Assembly (NCBI RefSeq): GCF_030770395.1
Contig: NZ_CP132480.1
Coordinates: 1,882,891-1,946,890, forward strand
Length of the DNA stretch: 64,000 nucleotides
Source: Telluria beijingensis
GTDB lineage: Bacteria > Pseudomonadota > Gammaproteobacteria > Burkholderiales > Burkholderiaceae_D
Reading direction: 5' to 3'
The notes beneath the pieces were generated by a model. That model was not told where the DNA came from. It did not search any database and saw nothing but the letters and a program-made list of their open reading frames with translations. Made by a program: the position numbers and the translations under genes. Each line of letters begins with the position of its first letter. The first letter of the stretch is position 1. Shown here piece by piece: positions 26,717 through 35,423 of the stretch.

Positions 26717-28513
26717 GTGAACGCCATCCCGCCAAAACCAGCCAGCCTGCGCAAGCTCGACCTGCAATCGATTTTCTCGTGGCTGCTGGCCGACGGGATC
26801 GTCACCAAGGACAAGGTCAAGGAATATTTCGCCCACGCCCAGGGCATCCTGAAAAATGCGCCCGGCATCCTGCATCCGCTGACGGCGGTGGCGCAGTGCA
26901 AACTGGTGTCCGCACTGCCGCCGCACCGCTTGCTGACGCTGGACGTGCTCACCGAATGGTGCGCCGCCAAGGTGGGCCTGCCCTTCATCCGCATCGACCC
27001 GCTCAAGATCGATTTCACGAAGGTGGCGGATGTGATGTCGGCCAGCTATGCGGCGCGTTTTAACATCCTGCCGGTGGAAATGACGGCCACCACGCTGGTG
27101 GTGGCAACCGCCGATCCCTCGCTGACCGAGTGGGAAGCCGAAATCGCCAAGGTATCGCGCCGCCGCATCGAGCTGGTGCTGGCCAATCCGCTCGATATCG
27201 CCCAGTATATTTCGCAGTTCTTCGCACTGGCCAAGTCGATCCGCGACGCCAACCGCAGCAGCGGGCAAGACGTCGCGATGCGCAACAACTTCGAACAACT
27301 GGTCGAACTGGGCAAATCGAACAAGCAGTTCGATGCCAATGACCAGCACATCGTCAATATCGTCGACTGGCTGTGGAGCTATGCCTTCGAGCAGCGCGCC
27401 TCGGATATCCACCTCGAGCCCAAGCGCGAGATGGCGGTGGTGCGTTTTCGTATCGACGGCGTGCTGCACCAGGTGTACCAGGTGCCGGCGGCGGTGATGA
27501 TTGCGATGACGGCGCGTATCAAGCTGCTGGGGCGGATGGACGTGATCGAAAAGCGCCGGCCGCAGGACGGCCGCATCAAGACGCGCACCGCCGGCGGCCA
27601 GGAAGTCGAATTGCGCCTGTCGACCTTGCCGACCGCGTTCGGCGAAAAACTGGTGATGCGTATTTTCGATCCCGAGGTAGTGGTGAAAACCCTGCCCGAA
27701 CTGGGCTTCCCGCCCGACGATGCGCAGCGCTGGGATGCGCTGACCAGGCGCCCACATGGGATCATTCTCGTGACCGGGCCGACCGGGTCGGGCAAGACCA
27801 CTACTCTGTACACGACCTTGAAGGCGCTGGCGACCAGCGAAGTAAATGTGTGCACGGTCGAGGATCCGATCGAGATGGTCGAGCCGGCATTCAACCAGAT
27901 GCAGGTGCAGCCGGGGATCGACCTGTCGTTTGCCGATGGCGTGCGCTCGCTGATGCGGCAGGATCCCGACATCATCATGGTGGGCGAGATCCGCGACCTG
28001 GAAACGGCCGAGATGGCGATCCAGGCGGCGCTGACGGGCCACCTCGTGTTTTCGACCCTGCATACCAACGATGCGCCATCGGCCGTGATGCGCTTGCTGG
28101 AATTGGGCGTGCCGGATTATCTGCTGGAGGCGACCCTGATCGGCGTGATGGCGCAGCGCCTGGTGCGCACGCTCTGCCCTGCATGCAAGGCGCCGGATGG
28201 GGAGATGAGCGATGAGGTGTGGGAAAGCATCGGCGGCGCGTGGAAGATTGCGAAGCCGTCCACCGTGTATCGGCCGGTGGGGTGTCCCGAGTGCCGACAG
28301 ACCGGGTATCGGGGGCGGACCGGTATCTATGAATTGCTGACGGTGAGCGAAGGGTTCGGGCGGCTCGTGCGCGGATCGGGCGAGATGCGGGCCTTGCGCG
28401 AACAGAGCGTGAAGGATGGGATGAAGCCGCTGCGCATTGCGGGGGCCATGAAGGTGGTCGAGGGAGTGACGACGGCGGACGAGGTGTTGAAGGTGACGTC
28501 GGCGCTGTCGTGA
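26717..28513 (+). CDS. GspE/PulE/PilB-family type II/IV secretion ATPase
   Basis: A 598-residue AAA-like secretion ATPase with GTG start. The N-terminal MshEN-like domain (LPFIRIDPLKIDFTKV) is followed by the catalytic domain: RASDIHLEPK, Walker A GPTGSGKTT, Asp box region EDPIEM, Walker B IIMVGEIRD and the His box TGHLVFSTLHTNDA. A zinc-type CPAC...CPEC pair sits near the C-terminus as in GspE/PilB. Such ATPases power pilus or pseudopilus assembly. No pilin, GspD/F or PilC gene is next to it, so its machine is encoded elsewhere or it is an accessory motor. Confidence 0.9.
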   Translation: MNAIPPKPASLRKLDLQSIFSWLLADGIVTKDKVKEYFAHAQGILKNAPGILHPLTAVAQCKLVSALPPHRLLTLDVLTEWCAAKVGLPFIRIDPLKIDFTKVADVMSASYAARFNILPVEMTATTLVVATADPSLTEWEAEIAKVSRRRIELVLANPLDIAQYISQFFALAKSIRDANRSSGQDVAMRNNFEQLVELGKSNKQFDANDQHIVNIVDWLWSYAFEQRASDIHLEPKREMAVVRFRIDGVLHQVYQVPAAVMIAMTARIKLLGRMDVIEKRRPQDGRIKTRTAGGQEVELRLSTLPTAFGEKLVMRIFDPEVVVKTLPELGFPPDDAQRWDALTRRPHGIILVTGPTGSGKTTTLYTTLKALATSEVNVCTVEDPIEMVEPAFNQMQVQPGIDLSFADGVRSLMRQDPDIIMVGEIRDLETAEMAIQAALTGHLVFSTLHTNDAPSAVMRLLELGVPDYLLEATLIGVMAQRLVRTLCPACKAPDGEMSDEVWESIGGAWKIAKPSTVYRPVGCPECRQTGYRGRTGIYELLTVSEGFGRLVRGSGEMRALREQSVKDGMKPLRIAGAMKVVEGVTTADEVLKVTSALS

Positions 28514-28592
28514 GCGGGGTGGTGCTGATTTCTAGGGCTGACTTTTAGGGCTGGCGCGATCCGGAATCGCCGGCTATAATGCTGCCTCTTTC

Positions 28593-28668
28593 GGGTCGTT
28601 AGCTCAGTTGGTAGAGCAGCGGACTTTTAATCCGTTGGTCGCGTGTTCGAGCCACGCACGGCCTACCA
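28593..28668 (+). tRNA. tRNA-Lys (anticodon TTT), copy 1
   Basis: A 76-nt cloverleaf beginning GGGTCGTTAGCTCAGTTGG, anticodon loop CTTTTAA (TTT), T-arm GCGTG-TTCGAGC-CACGC, and encoded CCA end. The acceptor stem has two G-T wobbles. TATAAT lies at 28575-28580, 12 bp upstream. The gene is identical base for base to the copy at 29555. Confidence 0.97.
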
Positions 28669-28690
28669 CGAATTTTGCGGTATCAAATCA

Positions 28691-28721
28691 AGGCGTTACG
28701 AGTAATCGTAACGCCTTTTTT
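28691..28721 (+). terminator. terminator after tRNA-Lys copy 1
   Basis: GGCGTTACGA and TCGTAACGCC form a 10-bp stem with a 4-nt loop followed by six T, 23 bp after the tRNA. Confidence 0.93.
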
Positions 28722-28852
28722 GTTTTCCCCTTCTCGTATCTTGCGATCAAACCAGTGGCCATGGCATTGCGTGCCACGAAAGCGCAGCGCATCCGTACGC
28801 AGTTAGACCGGATTTGGTGTTAAAGTATTTGCAACTACCGTGGCTGAGCCTT

Positions 28853-29503
28853 ATGCACCTGATCGAAAGAATTTTCCTGCTGGGCTACCTGATGATCGTG
28901 GCCCTGTTCTTCGTGTGCGGCATCGGGCTGATCGTCCTGGCCGGGATCGAGACCTGGCAGGCGCTCAATCCGTTCCACCCAGCGCCGGCGCAGGACCGCT
29001 TCGACGTGCTCCTCGAATGCATCGGCTTGCTGACGATCGCCGTGGCATCGCTCGAACTCGGGCAAACCGTGCTCGAGGAAGAAATCCAGCGCTCGGCCAA
29101 TATCAGCGCCCCCACCCGCGTGCGCCGCTTCCTGTCGCGTTTCCTGATCGTCGTGGTGGTGGCCCTGTCGGTCGAGGCCTTGATCGGCGTCTTCAAGTTC
29201 GTCAACGGCTCGCCGCAATATCTTCCCCATGCCGCCTCGGTCGGCCTGGCCGCCGCGGCGATCCTGGCCACCTGGGGCGTGTTCATCCGCATGAACACCG
29301 AGGCCGAGAAACTCGAGCCGGAAGCCATGCGCGAAGTGAAGGCCGAAGACGACAAGATCGACGGCGACGTCCAGGGCGACCCCAGCACCAAATATGCGCC
29401 GGTCCACTCGGAAGAGCTGCCAGAAGGACACAAGCACGAACCCGATCCCCAGGATTCGTCGCGCGATCGCGATGACGGTCCAGCCGACGAGCATAAAAAG
29501 TGA
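28853..29503 (+). CDS. hypothetical membrane protein between two tRNA-Lys genes
   Basis: A 216-residue protein with about four hydrophobic segments: residues ~7-32, ~55-75, ~100-118 and ~132-150. A hydrophilic, strongly charged C-terminal tail (about 155-216) is rich in Glu, Asp and Lys, with GHKHEPDPQDSSRDRDDGP. No family motif is recognised. The start ATG at 28853 gives MHLIERIFLLGYL; a TTG 39 bp upstream would also be in frame. It is bounded by identical tRNA-Lys genes, so it could be lost by recombination between them. Confidence 0.75.
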   Translation: MHLIERIFLLGYLMIVALFFVCGIGLIVLAGIETWQALNPFHPAPAQDRFDVLLECIGLLTIAVASLELGQTVLEEEIQRSANISAPTRVRRFLSRFLIVVVVALSVEALIGVFKFVNGSPQYLPHAASVGLAAAAILATWGVFIRMNTEAEKLEPEAMREVKAEDDKIDGDVQGDPSTKYAPVHSEELPEGHKHEPDPQDSSRDRDDGPADEHKK

Positions 29504-29554
29504 TTCAAAGCACTTGGACAATCCGCGAACTGCCGCTATAATCTCGTCTTCTTC

Positions 29555-29630
29555 GGGTCGTTAGCTCAGTTGGTAGAGCAGCGGACTTTTAATCCGTTGG
29601 TCGCGTGTTCGAGCCACGCACGGCCTACCA
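29555..29630 (+). tRNA. tRNA-Lys (anticodon TTT), copy 2
   Basis: A 76-nt tRNA identical in sequence to copy 1, with the same CTTTTAA anticodon loop and encoded CCA. TATAAT at 29537-29542 stands 12 bp upstream, the same distance as in copy 1, while the rest of the flanks differ. Confidence 0.97.
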
Positions 29631-29640
29631 AAGATTCCTC

Positions 29641-29674
29641 AACAACGCCAGCCTTCGGGTTGGCGTTGTTGTTT
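29641..29674 (+). terminator. terminator after tRNA-Lys copy 2
   Basis: AACAACGCCA pairs with TGGCGTTGTT around a GC-rich loop with TTCG, ending in GTTT. It lies 10 bp after the tRNA and just before yigZ. The T-run is short. Confidence 0.75.
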
Positions 29675-29690
29675 CCACTTTCCGCACGCC

Positions 29691-30299
29691 ATGCCCCAGA
29701 CGATTGCCGGCGCTGTCCACCACGAACTGGTCATCAAGAAAAGCCGTTTCATCGCCTGCGTGCAGCCGATGCCGGACCGCGCCGGCGCCGTCAGGATCGT
29801 GGCCGAACTGCGCGCCCAGCATCCGGGCGCGGCCCATGTGTGCTGGGCGCTGCTGGCCGGCGGACAGTCGGCGGCGGTCGACGATGGCGAACCCAGCGGC
29901 ACTGCCGGCCGCCCCATGCTCGACGTGCTGCGCCACCAGGACCTGGAAGGCGTGCTGGCCACCGTGGTGCGCTACTTCGGCGGCGTCAAGCTCGGCGCCG
30001 GCGGGCTGGTGCGTGCCTATACGGACAGCGTGGCCCAGGCCCTGCTCACGGCGACCAAGGTCCCGATCGTCAAGCTGCGTCAATTGCGCTGCACCGCCCC
30101 GTATGCCATGGAAGGCATGCTGCGGCGCGAACTCGATGCCGCCGGCGCCAGCCTCGATGCGGTCGAGCATGGCAACGATGTGCGCTTCACCTTCAGCCTG
30201 CCGGCCGAGGCTGCCGACTCCCTGCGCGCCCGGCTCGACGATGCCGGCCACGGCCGCATCGGCTGGCCGTCCGACGACGCCAGCGACGACGACGCATAG
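29691..30299 (+). CDS. yigZ: YigZ/IMPACT-family protein
   Basis: A 202-residue protein of the UPF0029/IMPACT family. KKSRFIACVQPM at the start, DDGEPSGTAGRPMLDVL and VVRYFGGVKLGAGGLVRAY are the signature blocks, followed by a DUF1949-type C-terminal ferredoxin-like domain. The biochemical role in bacteria is not settled; eukaryotic IMPACT affects translation control. The C-terminus ends in an acidic run (DDASDDDA). Confidence 0.93.
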   Translation: MPQTIAGAVHHELVIKKSRFIACVQPMPDRAGAVRIVAELRAQHPGAAHVCWALLAGGQSAAVDDGEPSGTAGRPMLDVLRHQDLEGVLATVVRYFGGVKLGAGGLVRAYTDSVAQALLTATKVPIVKLRQLRCTAPYAMEGMLRRELDAAGASLDAVEHGNDVRFTFSLPAEAADSLRARLDDAGHGRIGWPSDDASDDDA

Positions 30300-30438
30300 C
30301 GGAAGCCATTCCGGCGACCTATACCCGTCATCACGACACGAAAGCGGACGCGCCCGGCCATGGCCGGTATAGTGCCAGACCCGGCCGCGCATGACGCTTC
30401 GGCCGGCTTTCCTTCCATTCTCCAAATAACAACATCCC

Positions 30439-31614
30439 GTGATCAAGAAAAGCCTGCTTCCCCTCGCCCTCGGCGGCTTCGGCATCGGCATGACCGAATT
30501 CGTCATGATGGGCATCCTGCCCGACATCGCCAATGGCTTGCACATCACCATCCCGCAAGCCGGCTACCTGATTACCGCCTATGCGCTGGGCGTGGTGGTC
30601 GGCGCGCCGACCCTGGTCAGCCTGGTGGCCGGCCGGCCGCCGCGCAGCGTGCTGGTCTGGTTCATGCTGATGTTCGCCATCTTCAATGCGATGTCGGCTT
30701 TTGCGCCGAACTTCGAGATCATGATGGTGTCGCGCTTCCTGGCCGGCCTGCCGCACGGCGCCTTCTTCGGCGTCGGAGCGGTCGTGGCCAGCCGCCTGGC
30801 CGACGAAGGCCGCACCGCCGCCGCGGTCGCCACGATGTTCACCGGCCTCACCCTGGCCAATGTGCTGGGCGTGCCGCTCGGCACCTGGATCGGCCATGTC
30901 ATCGACTGGCGCCTGGTGTTCCTGATCGTGGCCGTGATCGGCCTGCTGACGATGTGGAGCCTGCGCCAGTGGGTGCCGCATATCGAACCGGGCAAGCGCA
31001 GCGGGATCATGCAGGACTTGCGTATCTTCCGCCATCTCGACCTGTGGCTGGCGCTGGGCATCGTCTCGATCGGCACCGGCGGCTTCTTTGCCTGGTTCAG
31101 CTATATCGCACCGCTGCTGACCGACGTCACGCGCTTCGATTCGACCACGATTCCCCTGATCATGACCGCGGTCGGCGTCGGCATGACGGTCGGCGTGCAG
31201 TTCGGCGGTCGCCTGGCCGACCGCGTGCATCCGCTGCCCGCCCTGCTGATCCTCATGCTGTCGATGACCGCGCTGCTGCTGTGCAATGGCTTCCTCGCGG
31301 AATCGAAGCTGGCGATGGTCGTGCTGGCCTTCCTGACCGGCGCCAATGCGCTGGCCATCGGACCGCCGATCCAGCTGCTGCTGATGGAACATTCGCGCGA
31401 AGCAGAAATGCTGGGCTCGTCGCTGGGCCAGTCGGGCTTCAATATCGGCAATGCGCTGGGCGCCTTCCTCGGCGGCGTGCCGCTGACCCTGGGCTATGCC
31501 TATACGGCGCCGCAGTGGGTGGCGGCGGCGCTGGCGCTGTGCGGCGTGGGATTGACGGCGCTTATGCTGGCCCGCCATCGCATGCAGGCGCGGGTGTTGG
31601 CCGGCTGCGCTTGA
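30439..31614 (+). CDS. MFS transporter, AraJ-like (DHA1 family)
   Basis: A 391-residue major-facilitator exporter with twelve helices. The N-terminus LALGGFGIGMTEFVMMGILPD is typical of the AraJ/YdhP subgroup; GLPHGAFFGVGAVVASRLA and GMTVGVQFGGRLADR mark the loop regions. The start is GTG (MIKKSLLPL). The substrate is unknown; relatives export sugars or drugs. The gene is monocistronic and ends at a long palindrome. Confidence 0.88.
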   Translation: MIKKSLLPLALGGFGIGMTEFVMMGILPDIANGLHITIPQAGYLITAYALGVVVGAPTLVSLVAGRPPRSVLVWFMLMFAIFNAMSAFAPNFEIMMVSRFLAGLPHGAFFGVGAVVASRLADEGRTAAAVATMFTGLTLANVLGVPLGTWIGHVIDWRLVFLIVAVIGLLTMWSLRQWVPHIEPGKRSGIMQDLRIFRHLDLWLALGIVSIGTGGFFAWFSYIAPLLTDVTRFDSTTIPLIMTAVGVGMTVGVQFGGRLADRVHPLPALLILMLSMTALLLCNGFLAESKLAMVVLAFLTGANALAIGPPIQLLLMEHSREAEMLGSSLGQSGFNIGNALGAFLGGVPLTLGYAYTAPQWVAAALALCGVGLTALMLARHRMQARVLAGCA

Positions 31615-31617
31615 TCG

Positions 31618-31660
31618 ATGAATGAACGACGGCGGCCACTGGCCGCCGTTGTTCATTCAT
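31618..31660. terminator. 43-bp near-perfect palindrome between convergent genes
   Basis: Each arm is 21 nt: ATGAATGAAC, then GACGGCGGCCA, with the complementary arm reading TGGCCGCCGTT then GTTCATTCAT, one G-T pair aside. It separates convergent araJ-like and PEP-CTERM genes. The hairpin is very stable but lacks a T-run, so bidirectional termination or mRNA end protection is likely. Confidence 0.7.
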
Positions 31661-31670
31661 GGCGCGTGGT

Positions 31671-32600
31671 TCAGGCGCGACGACGTCGCAGCGTGATCGC
31701 ACCAAGCAATCCCGCCATCATCAGCACCAGGGTACCTGGCTCCGCGACCTCGGACGGCGGATCGACTGGCGGATTGTTGTCGACCAGCTCGAAGCCCGGC
31801 ACGTCAACCGGCTTGAAATTGTTCCCGAGATTCACCTGCACGCTGGACTCCCAGCTATTGGCGACGACCTGGCCCATGATATCGCCCCAGTTATGCACGA
31901 CGGTCGCATGCGGCGCAAGCACGCTGCCGAGGACACTTTTTACGTCGACCGTTTTCGCCTCGAAGAAATTAAACAGGACGTTATAGCCAGCCAATTCGTG
32001 CATGCCGCCGTTGAACACGCCATGCTCGCCGCTGACATTGAAGATCAGCGTCTGGCCCATGGTCACGCCTTCGAGCTTCCAGTTGTTGCCGCCGCTGAGA
32101 AAGTCGGCCGAGACATTGAATATGTCGACGCCACCCTTGCCACTGCCGATGACCTTGTTTGCGCTGTCCTGGCGTACGACCTTGCCAGTCTTGTCGACCT
32201 CGGACAATCCAGCCGCAAGCTGCGCGAACTGCTTGCTCGCTGCGTTGAAATCGATTGGATTGACCGTCGTGCGTGGCGGCGTGGTGGCATTCGTCGTCGA
32301 TACCGTCTTGCCGGCGTAGACCTGGCCGTTATGGATCGTGCCGCGCGTGAGCGAGATATCGCCGCCAGCAACGACCGCGTGATTTCCAAAGGCCGCCTGG
32401 TTCTTGAGATTGACGGCATAACCCCGAACCGTGACGTTACCACCAGCGACAATTGCACCTTCGACATCGCTGTCATATGCGTAGAAGTTGCCCGTCGTGT
32501 ACACACTGGCGCCACCCATGATCGAACCCAGATCGATGACACCTGCCTGCGCACTCGCGCTGGCCATCGCCACTGCCAGAAATACGCCAGACTTGATCAT
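31671..32600 (-). CDS. choice-of-anchor A family PEP-CTERM surface protein
   Basis: A 309-residue exported protein. The signal peptide (about 1-19) ends at SAQA|GV. The body matches the choice-of-anchor A domain (AGGNVTVRGYAVNL, VFNVSGEHGVF-like strands, VLFNFFEAKTV, SVLGSVLAPHATV). The C-terminus is a complete PEP-CTERM sorting signal: VAEPGTLVLMMAGLLG then RRRR. It should be processed by an exosortase (EpsH/XrtA type) and displayed at or released from the surface with exopolysaccharide. No exosortase gene lies in the window. Confidence 0.93.
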   Translation of the reverse strand: MIKSGVFLAVAMASASAQAGVIDLGSIMGGASVYTTGNFYAYDSDVEGAIVAGGNVTVRGYAVNLKNQAAFGNHAVVAGGDISLTRGTIHNGQVYAGKTVSTTNATTPPRTTVNPIDFNAASKQFAQLAAGLSEVDKTGKVVRQDSANKVIGSGKGGVDIFNVSADFLSGGNNWKLEGVTMGQTLIFNVSGEHGVFNGGMHELAGYNVLFNFFEAKTVDVKSVLGSVLAPHATVVHNWGDIMGQVVANSWESSVQVNLGNNFKPVDVPGFELVDNNPPVDPPSEVAEPGTLVLMMAGLLGAITLRRRRA

Positions 32601-32699
32601 GAAAATTCCATAAGGAAATTAATAATGATCAAGAGTATCATTCATTAACGATGGTCTGGTTGTAGAAAAGATACGTACACAAGGAATTTTCACCAACAG

Positions 32700-33548
32700 T
32701 CACACCAACGCGACGTCACCCATCGCCTTTGCCGTTTCTGCTGCTTCATCCAGGATGTCGTGCAGGGTGAACTCGTCGAACACGAAGTCGAGCGCGCTCT
32801 CGCCGTGGTCGGGCAGCTTCGCGCAACGGCTGTCGAGGGGCGACGGTACCGGCGCGTATTGATTGGCGAGCAGGAGCGTATCGAGCAGGCTGGTTGGCGG
32901 CATGTTCAGCCAGCCGCCCCGCATGTCGGCGATCGCATCCGATACCGCCTGCGGGATCGACAGCTTTTTCATCACCTCGGCGCTGACCACGTCTTCGCAC
33001 AGGGCGCCCCAGTTCTCGGGGTCGTCGTCCAGCAGGCCGGGGAATTCGTCGGCCCGCGCCAGCAGGTAGAAGGCGCCGACCTCGTGCACGATGCCGGCGA
33101 ACAGGGCGGTATCGGGATTGACGCCGGTGACGCGGCGCGCCAGCGAATGGGCGATCGAGGCGACGTGGGTCGTGTGCGCCCACAATTGCTCGGCTTTGGC
33201 GCGCAGGCCGGGATCGTTGATGCGGTTGCCGAACTGGCGCACCACCAGGCTGGCCACCAGGCCCTGCAGGCGCCGGTAGCCGATGCGCGCGACGGCAGCG
33301 CGAACATTTGTCACCGGCATGGCGTTGCTGCCGCCAAAGGCAGGCGTATTGGCCACCGCCACCGTGCGCGCGGCGAGCTGTGGTTCGGCCAGCACCAGGC
33401 GGATCGCCTCGTCGATGTGGCAATCCGGGTCGTCGAGGGCCAGCTGCAGGCGCAGCACGGCGTTGACGCTGGTGGGGAATGTGATCTCACCGCGAACGGC
33501 CTGCGCCGCGATGTATCCGAAAGCTTCGAGTTTGTTCACGCCGGACAT
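32700..33548 (-). CDS. HDOD-domain protein
   Basis: A 282-residue protein with an HDOD domain (about 20-215), the catalytically degenerate relative of HD hydrolases: TFPTSVNAVLRLQLALDD, AEPQLAARTVAVANT and FAGIVHEVGAFYLL are seen. HDOD proteins act in signalling, often tied to c-di-GMP, chemotaxis or stress responses. The start MSGVNKLEAF is chosen; a longer frame adds an Arg/Pro-rich stretch with no similarity. No partner domain is fused to it. Confidence 0.87.
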   Translation of the reverse strand: MSGVNKLEAFGYIAAQAVRGEITFPTSVNAVLRLQLALDDPDCHIDEAIRLVLAEPQLAARTVAVANTPAFGGSNAMPVTNVRAAVARIGYRRLQGLVASLVVRQFGNRINDPGLRAKAEQLWAHTTHVASIAHSLARRVTGVNPDTALFAGIVHEVGAFYLLARADEFPGLLDDDPENWGALCEDVVSAEVMKKLSIPQAVSDAIADMRGGWLNMPPTSLLDTLLLANQYAPVPSPLDSRCAKLPDHGESALDFVFDEFTLHDILDEAAETAKAMGDVALV

Positions 33549-33658
33549 TATAGCCCCGGCCACAGGCCGGGCCGGACGCCATGCCGGCCGTTTTACGAAC
33601 GCCCGTGCCAAACTGTGGCATTCCATCCACATGGCATAGGCGTTCCCGGCCAGTGCGC

Positions 33659-34732
33659 TTACTTGACCTTGATCGCGCTCCGGACGCTGCTCACGCCCTC
33701 GACACCCTTGGCCACCTGCATGGCCTTGTCGGCCTCGGCCTTCGATTCGACGAAGCCGCTCAGCATCACGACGCCGCCTTCAGTATCGACGCTGATCTCC
33801 ATGCCTTTCAGGGCCGGATCGGCCACCAGGCCGGCCTTGACCTTGGTGGTGATGGTGCTGTCCGAGGCGACGCGCGCGGACTTCTCGGCGGCGCGTTCGG
33901 TCGCATCCTCGGTCTTGCGGGCGGCGTTGGACGCCATCTCCTTGGTGCGGTCGACGGCGGCGGCGGTCTTTTCCTTCACGGTGGCGACCGCTTCGCGGGT
34001 GCGTTCACCGGCGCCGGCCATGCCGGTTTTTTCGGCCACGTTGGCCGCCACTTCGCGGGTTTTATCAGCCGCGTTGCGCGCCGCCTCACGGGTATTCTCG
34101 GCCGCATTCGCCGCCGCTTCGCGGGTATTGGCGGCAACGGCGGCGCCGGTCGTCGTGGCCACGTTGGCGGCCGTGGTCACATTGCCGCGGTCGTCGATCA
34201 CGCAGGCGGTGCTGCCATCGCCGCTGGCCTGCTCGCACTTCTGCACGGCGGCCGCTTTCTTCGGATCGGTGGTGTCGATGCGGCTCACCAGCCCGGCGCT
34301 GCCGCTGCTGCCGACGGCGGTCGATCCGTCGCGGTCGTCCAGGCGGGCCAGGGCGGCATCGCGGATCGAGCTGGCCGTGGCCTTGCAGCGGTCCTTGTCG
34401 CCCGCGGCGACGGCGTCGCACTGGGTGTCGGCCAGCTCATGCTCGGCGCGGACCACCTTGGCGCGCGCATCGCGCAGGTTGCCGCCGGTGGTGTCGTAGC
34501 GGGTATAGGCGTCGAGTTCGGCACGCGCCTGGGCCAGCTTGGCCTCGTCTTCGCACACTTCCTCGGCATTGCCCTTCATGGTGTCGCATTTGGTCTTGGC
34601 GGTGCGGTAGTCGGCGGCCGCCTTGTCCATCGCGGCGCGGTGGGCGTCCTTGTCGACGGGGGCGGCGCTGGCGGGAGCGACGGCGATGGCCGACACGGCG
34701 GTTGCGATCAGGGTAGCGATGAGGGTTTTCAT
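33659..34732 (-). CDS. exported BON-domain protein with cysteine-rich N-terminal domain
   Basis: A 357-residue periplasmic protein. The signal peptide ends near PASAA|PV (about 23). Residues ~25-125 form a helical domain with paired cysteines (KCDTMKGNAEEVCEDEAKLA and CDAVAAGDKDRC) that is paralogous to the whole mature part of the 134-residue gene at 35019. A middle Ala/Thr/Glu-rich segment with repeated TREAAANAAEN-type units (about 200-275) looks like a late-embryogenesis-type amphipathic helix. The C-terminus (about 285-357) is a BON domain (VEGVSSVRSAIKVK), which binds membrane phospholipid. It probably protects the envelope under osmotic or desiccation stress; this is inference. Confidence 0.82.
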   Translation of the reverse strand: MKTLIATLIATAVSAIAVAPASAAPVDKDAHRAAMDKAAADYRTAKTKCDTMKGNAEEVCEDEAKLAQARAELDAYTRYDTTGGNLRDARAKVVRAEHELADTQCDAVAAGDKDRCKATASSIRDAALARLDDRDGSTAVGSSGSAGLVSRIDTTDPKKAAAVQKCEQASGDGSTACVIDDRGNVTTAANVATTTGAAVAANTREAAANAAENTREAARNAADKTREVAANVAEKTGMAGAGERTREAVATVKEKTAAAVDRTKEMASNAARKTEDATERAAEKSARVASDSTITTKVKAGLVADPALKGMEISVDTEGGVVMLSGFVESKAEADKAMQVAKGVEGVSSVRSAIKVK

Positions 34733-34871
34733 GGTCGGATTCCCTTGCATGCGTTGTTAGGATGGCATCCATTAAACGCCCCGACAGCGTTCACTTCTGT
34801 GCGTGAACGTACTTTGTTTGGACAAACTAGACTGCAGGACATGACCACAGAGTAGTTCTTTTGCTGCCTCC

Positions 34872-34960
34872 AAAACGTCGTTCCCGCGCAGGCGGGAACC
34901 CAAGTTTTTAGCGTTGTCGTAACGCGAGCAACTTAGGTTCCCGCCTGCGCGGGAACGACG
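34872..34960. repeat. REP/BIME-like palindromic element A
   Basis: Two inverted units face each other: CGTCGTTCCCGCGCAGGCGG ... and its mirror ending CGCGGGAACGACG, separated by about 35 bp. Each unit contains its own hairpin TTCCCGC/GCGGGAA. It lies in the 286-bp gap between the two cysteine-rich paralogues. Related copies are at 49644 and 53306. The remainder of the gap shows no gene. Confidence 0.85.
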
Positions 34961-35018
34961 GTGTTGAGGCTAACTTAATTGCGGCCGCAGTGAGGTGCGA
35001 CGGCGATCGAATCAGCGA

Positions 35019-35423
35019 TTACTTGGCGCGGTTGGCGTCGCGCGCAGCGTCGCGGGTCGACTTGGCTTGTGCTTCGCACTTGTCTTCGGCCTCGCCCTTC
35101 ATGGCGTCGCATTTTTCATCGGCCAGTTCATACTCGGCATCGATGACGTTGTCGCGTGCCTTGCGCACATTGTTGCCGGTGTTGTCGTGCTTCATGGTGG
35201 CATCGAGTTCGGCTTTTGCGCGCGCCAGCTTGGCCTCGTCTTCGCAGATGTCTTCGGCATTGCCGCTCATGGCGTCGCACTTGTCCTTGGCGACACGGTA
35301 GTCGGCCTTGGCCTTGTCCATGGCGGTCTTGTGGGCGTCCTTGTTGGTCTGGGCGGCGGCAGGAGCGATGCCGATGGCGGCGACGGCGGCGGTGGCGATC
35401 AAGGTAGCGATGAACGATTTCAT
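35019..35423 (-). CDS. small exported cysteine-rich helical protein
   Basis: A 134-residue secreted protein. The signal peptide ends PAAAQ|TN (about 25). The mature part is charged and helical with four cysteines (KCDAMSGNAEDICEDEAKLA; EKCDAMKGEAEDKC). It is paralogous to the N-terminal domain of the BON protein just downstream, with near-identical NAE-C-EDEAKLA blocks and the TG.N.R.AR motif. It occurs widely in Oxalobacteraceae as an unnamed family, as far as I recall. GAGGGACTCAAC precedes the ATG. The function is unknown; tandem duplication with fusion is likely. Confidence 0.85.
   Translation of the reverse strand: MKSFIATLIATAAVAAIGIAPAAAQTNKDAHKTAMDKAKADYRVAKDKCDAMSGNAEDICEDEAKLARAKAELDATMKHDNTGNNVRKARDNVIDAEYELADEKCDAMKGEAEDKCEAQAKSTRDAARDANRAK

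Noticed and set aside
25207..27018. A 603-codon minus-strand frame across the glycine-zipper, SpeE-like and GspE genes.
   Set aside because: It overlaps three plus-strand genes with clear domains and has shadow-type composition.
28541..28592. -35 box for the first tRNA-Lys.
   Set aside because: TATAAT is clear, but no hexamer near 17 bp upstream resembles TTGACA, so only the -10 is noted.
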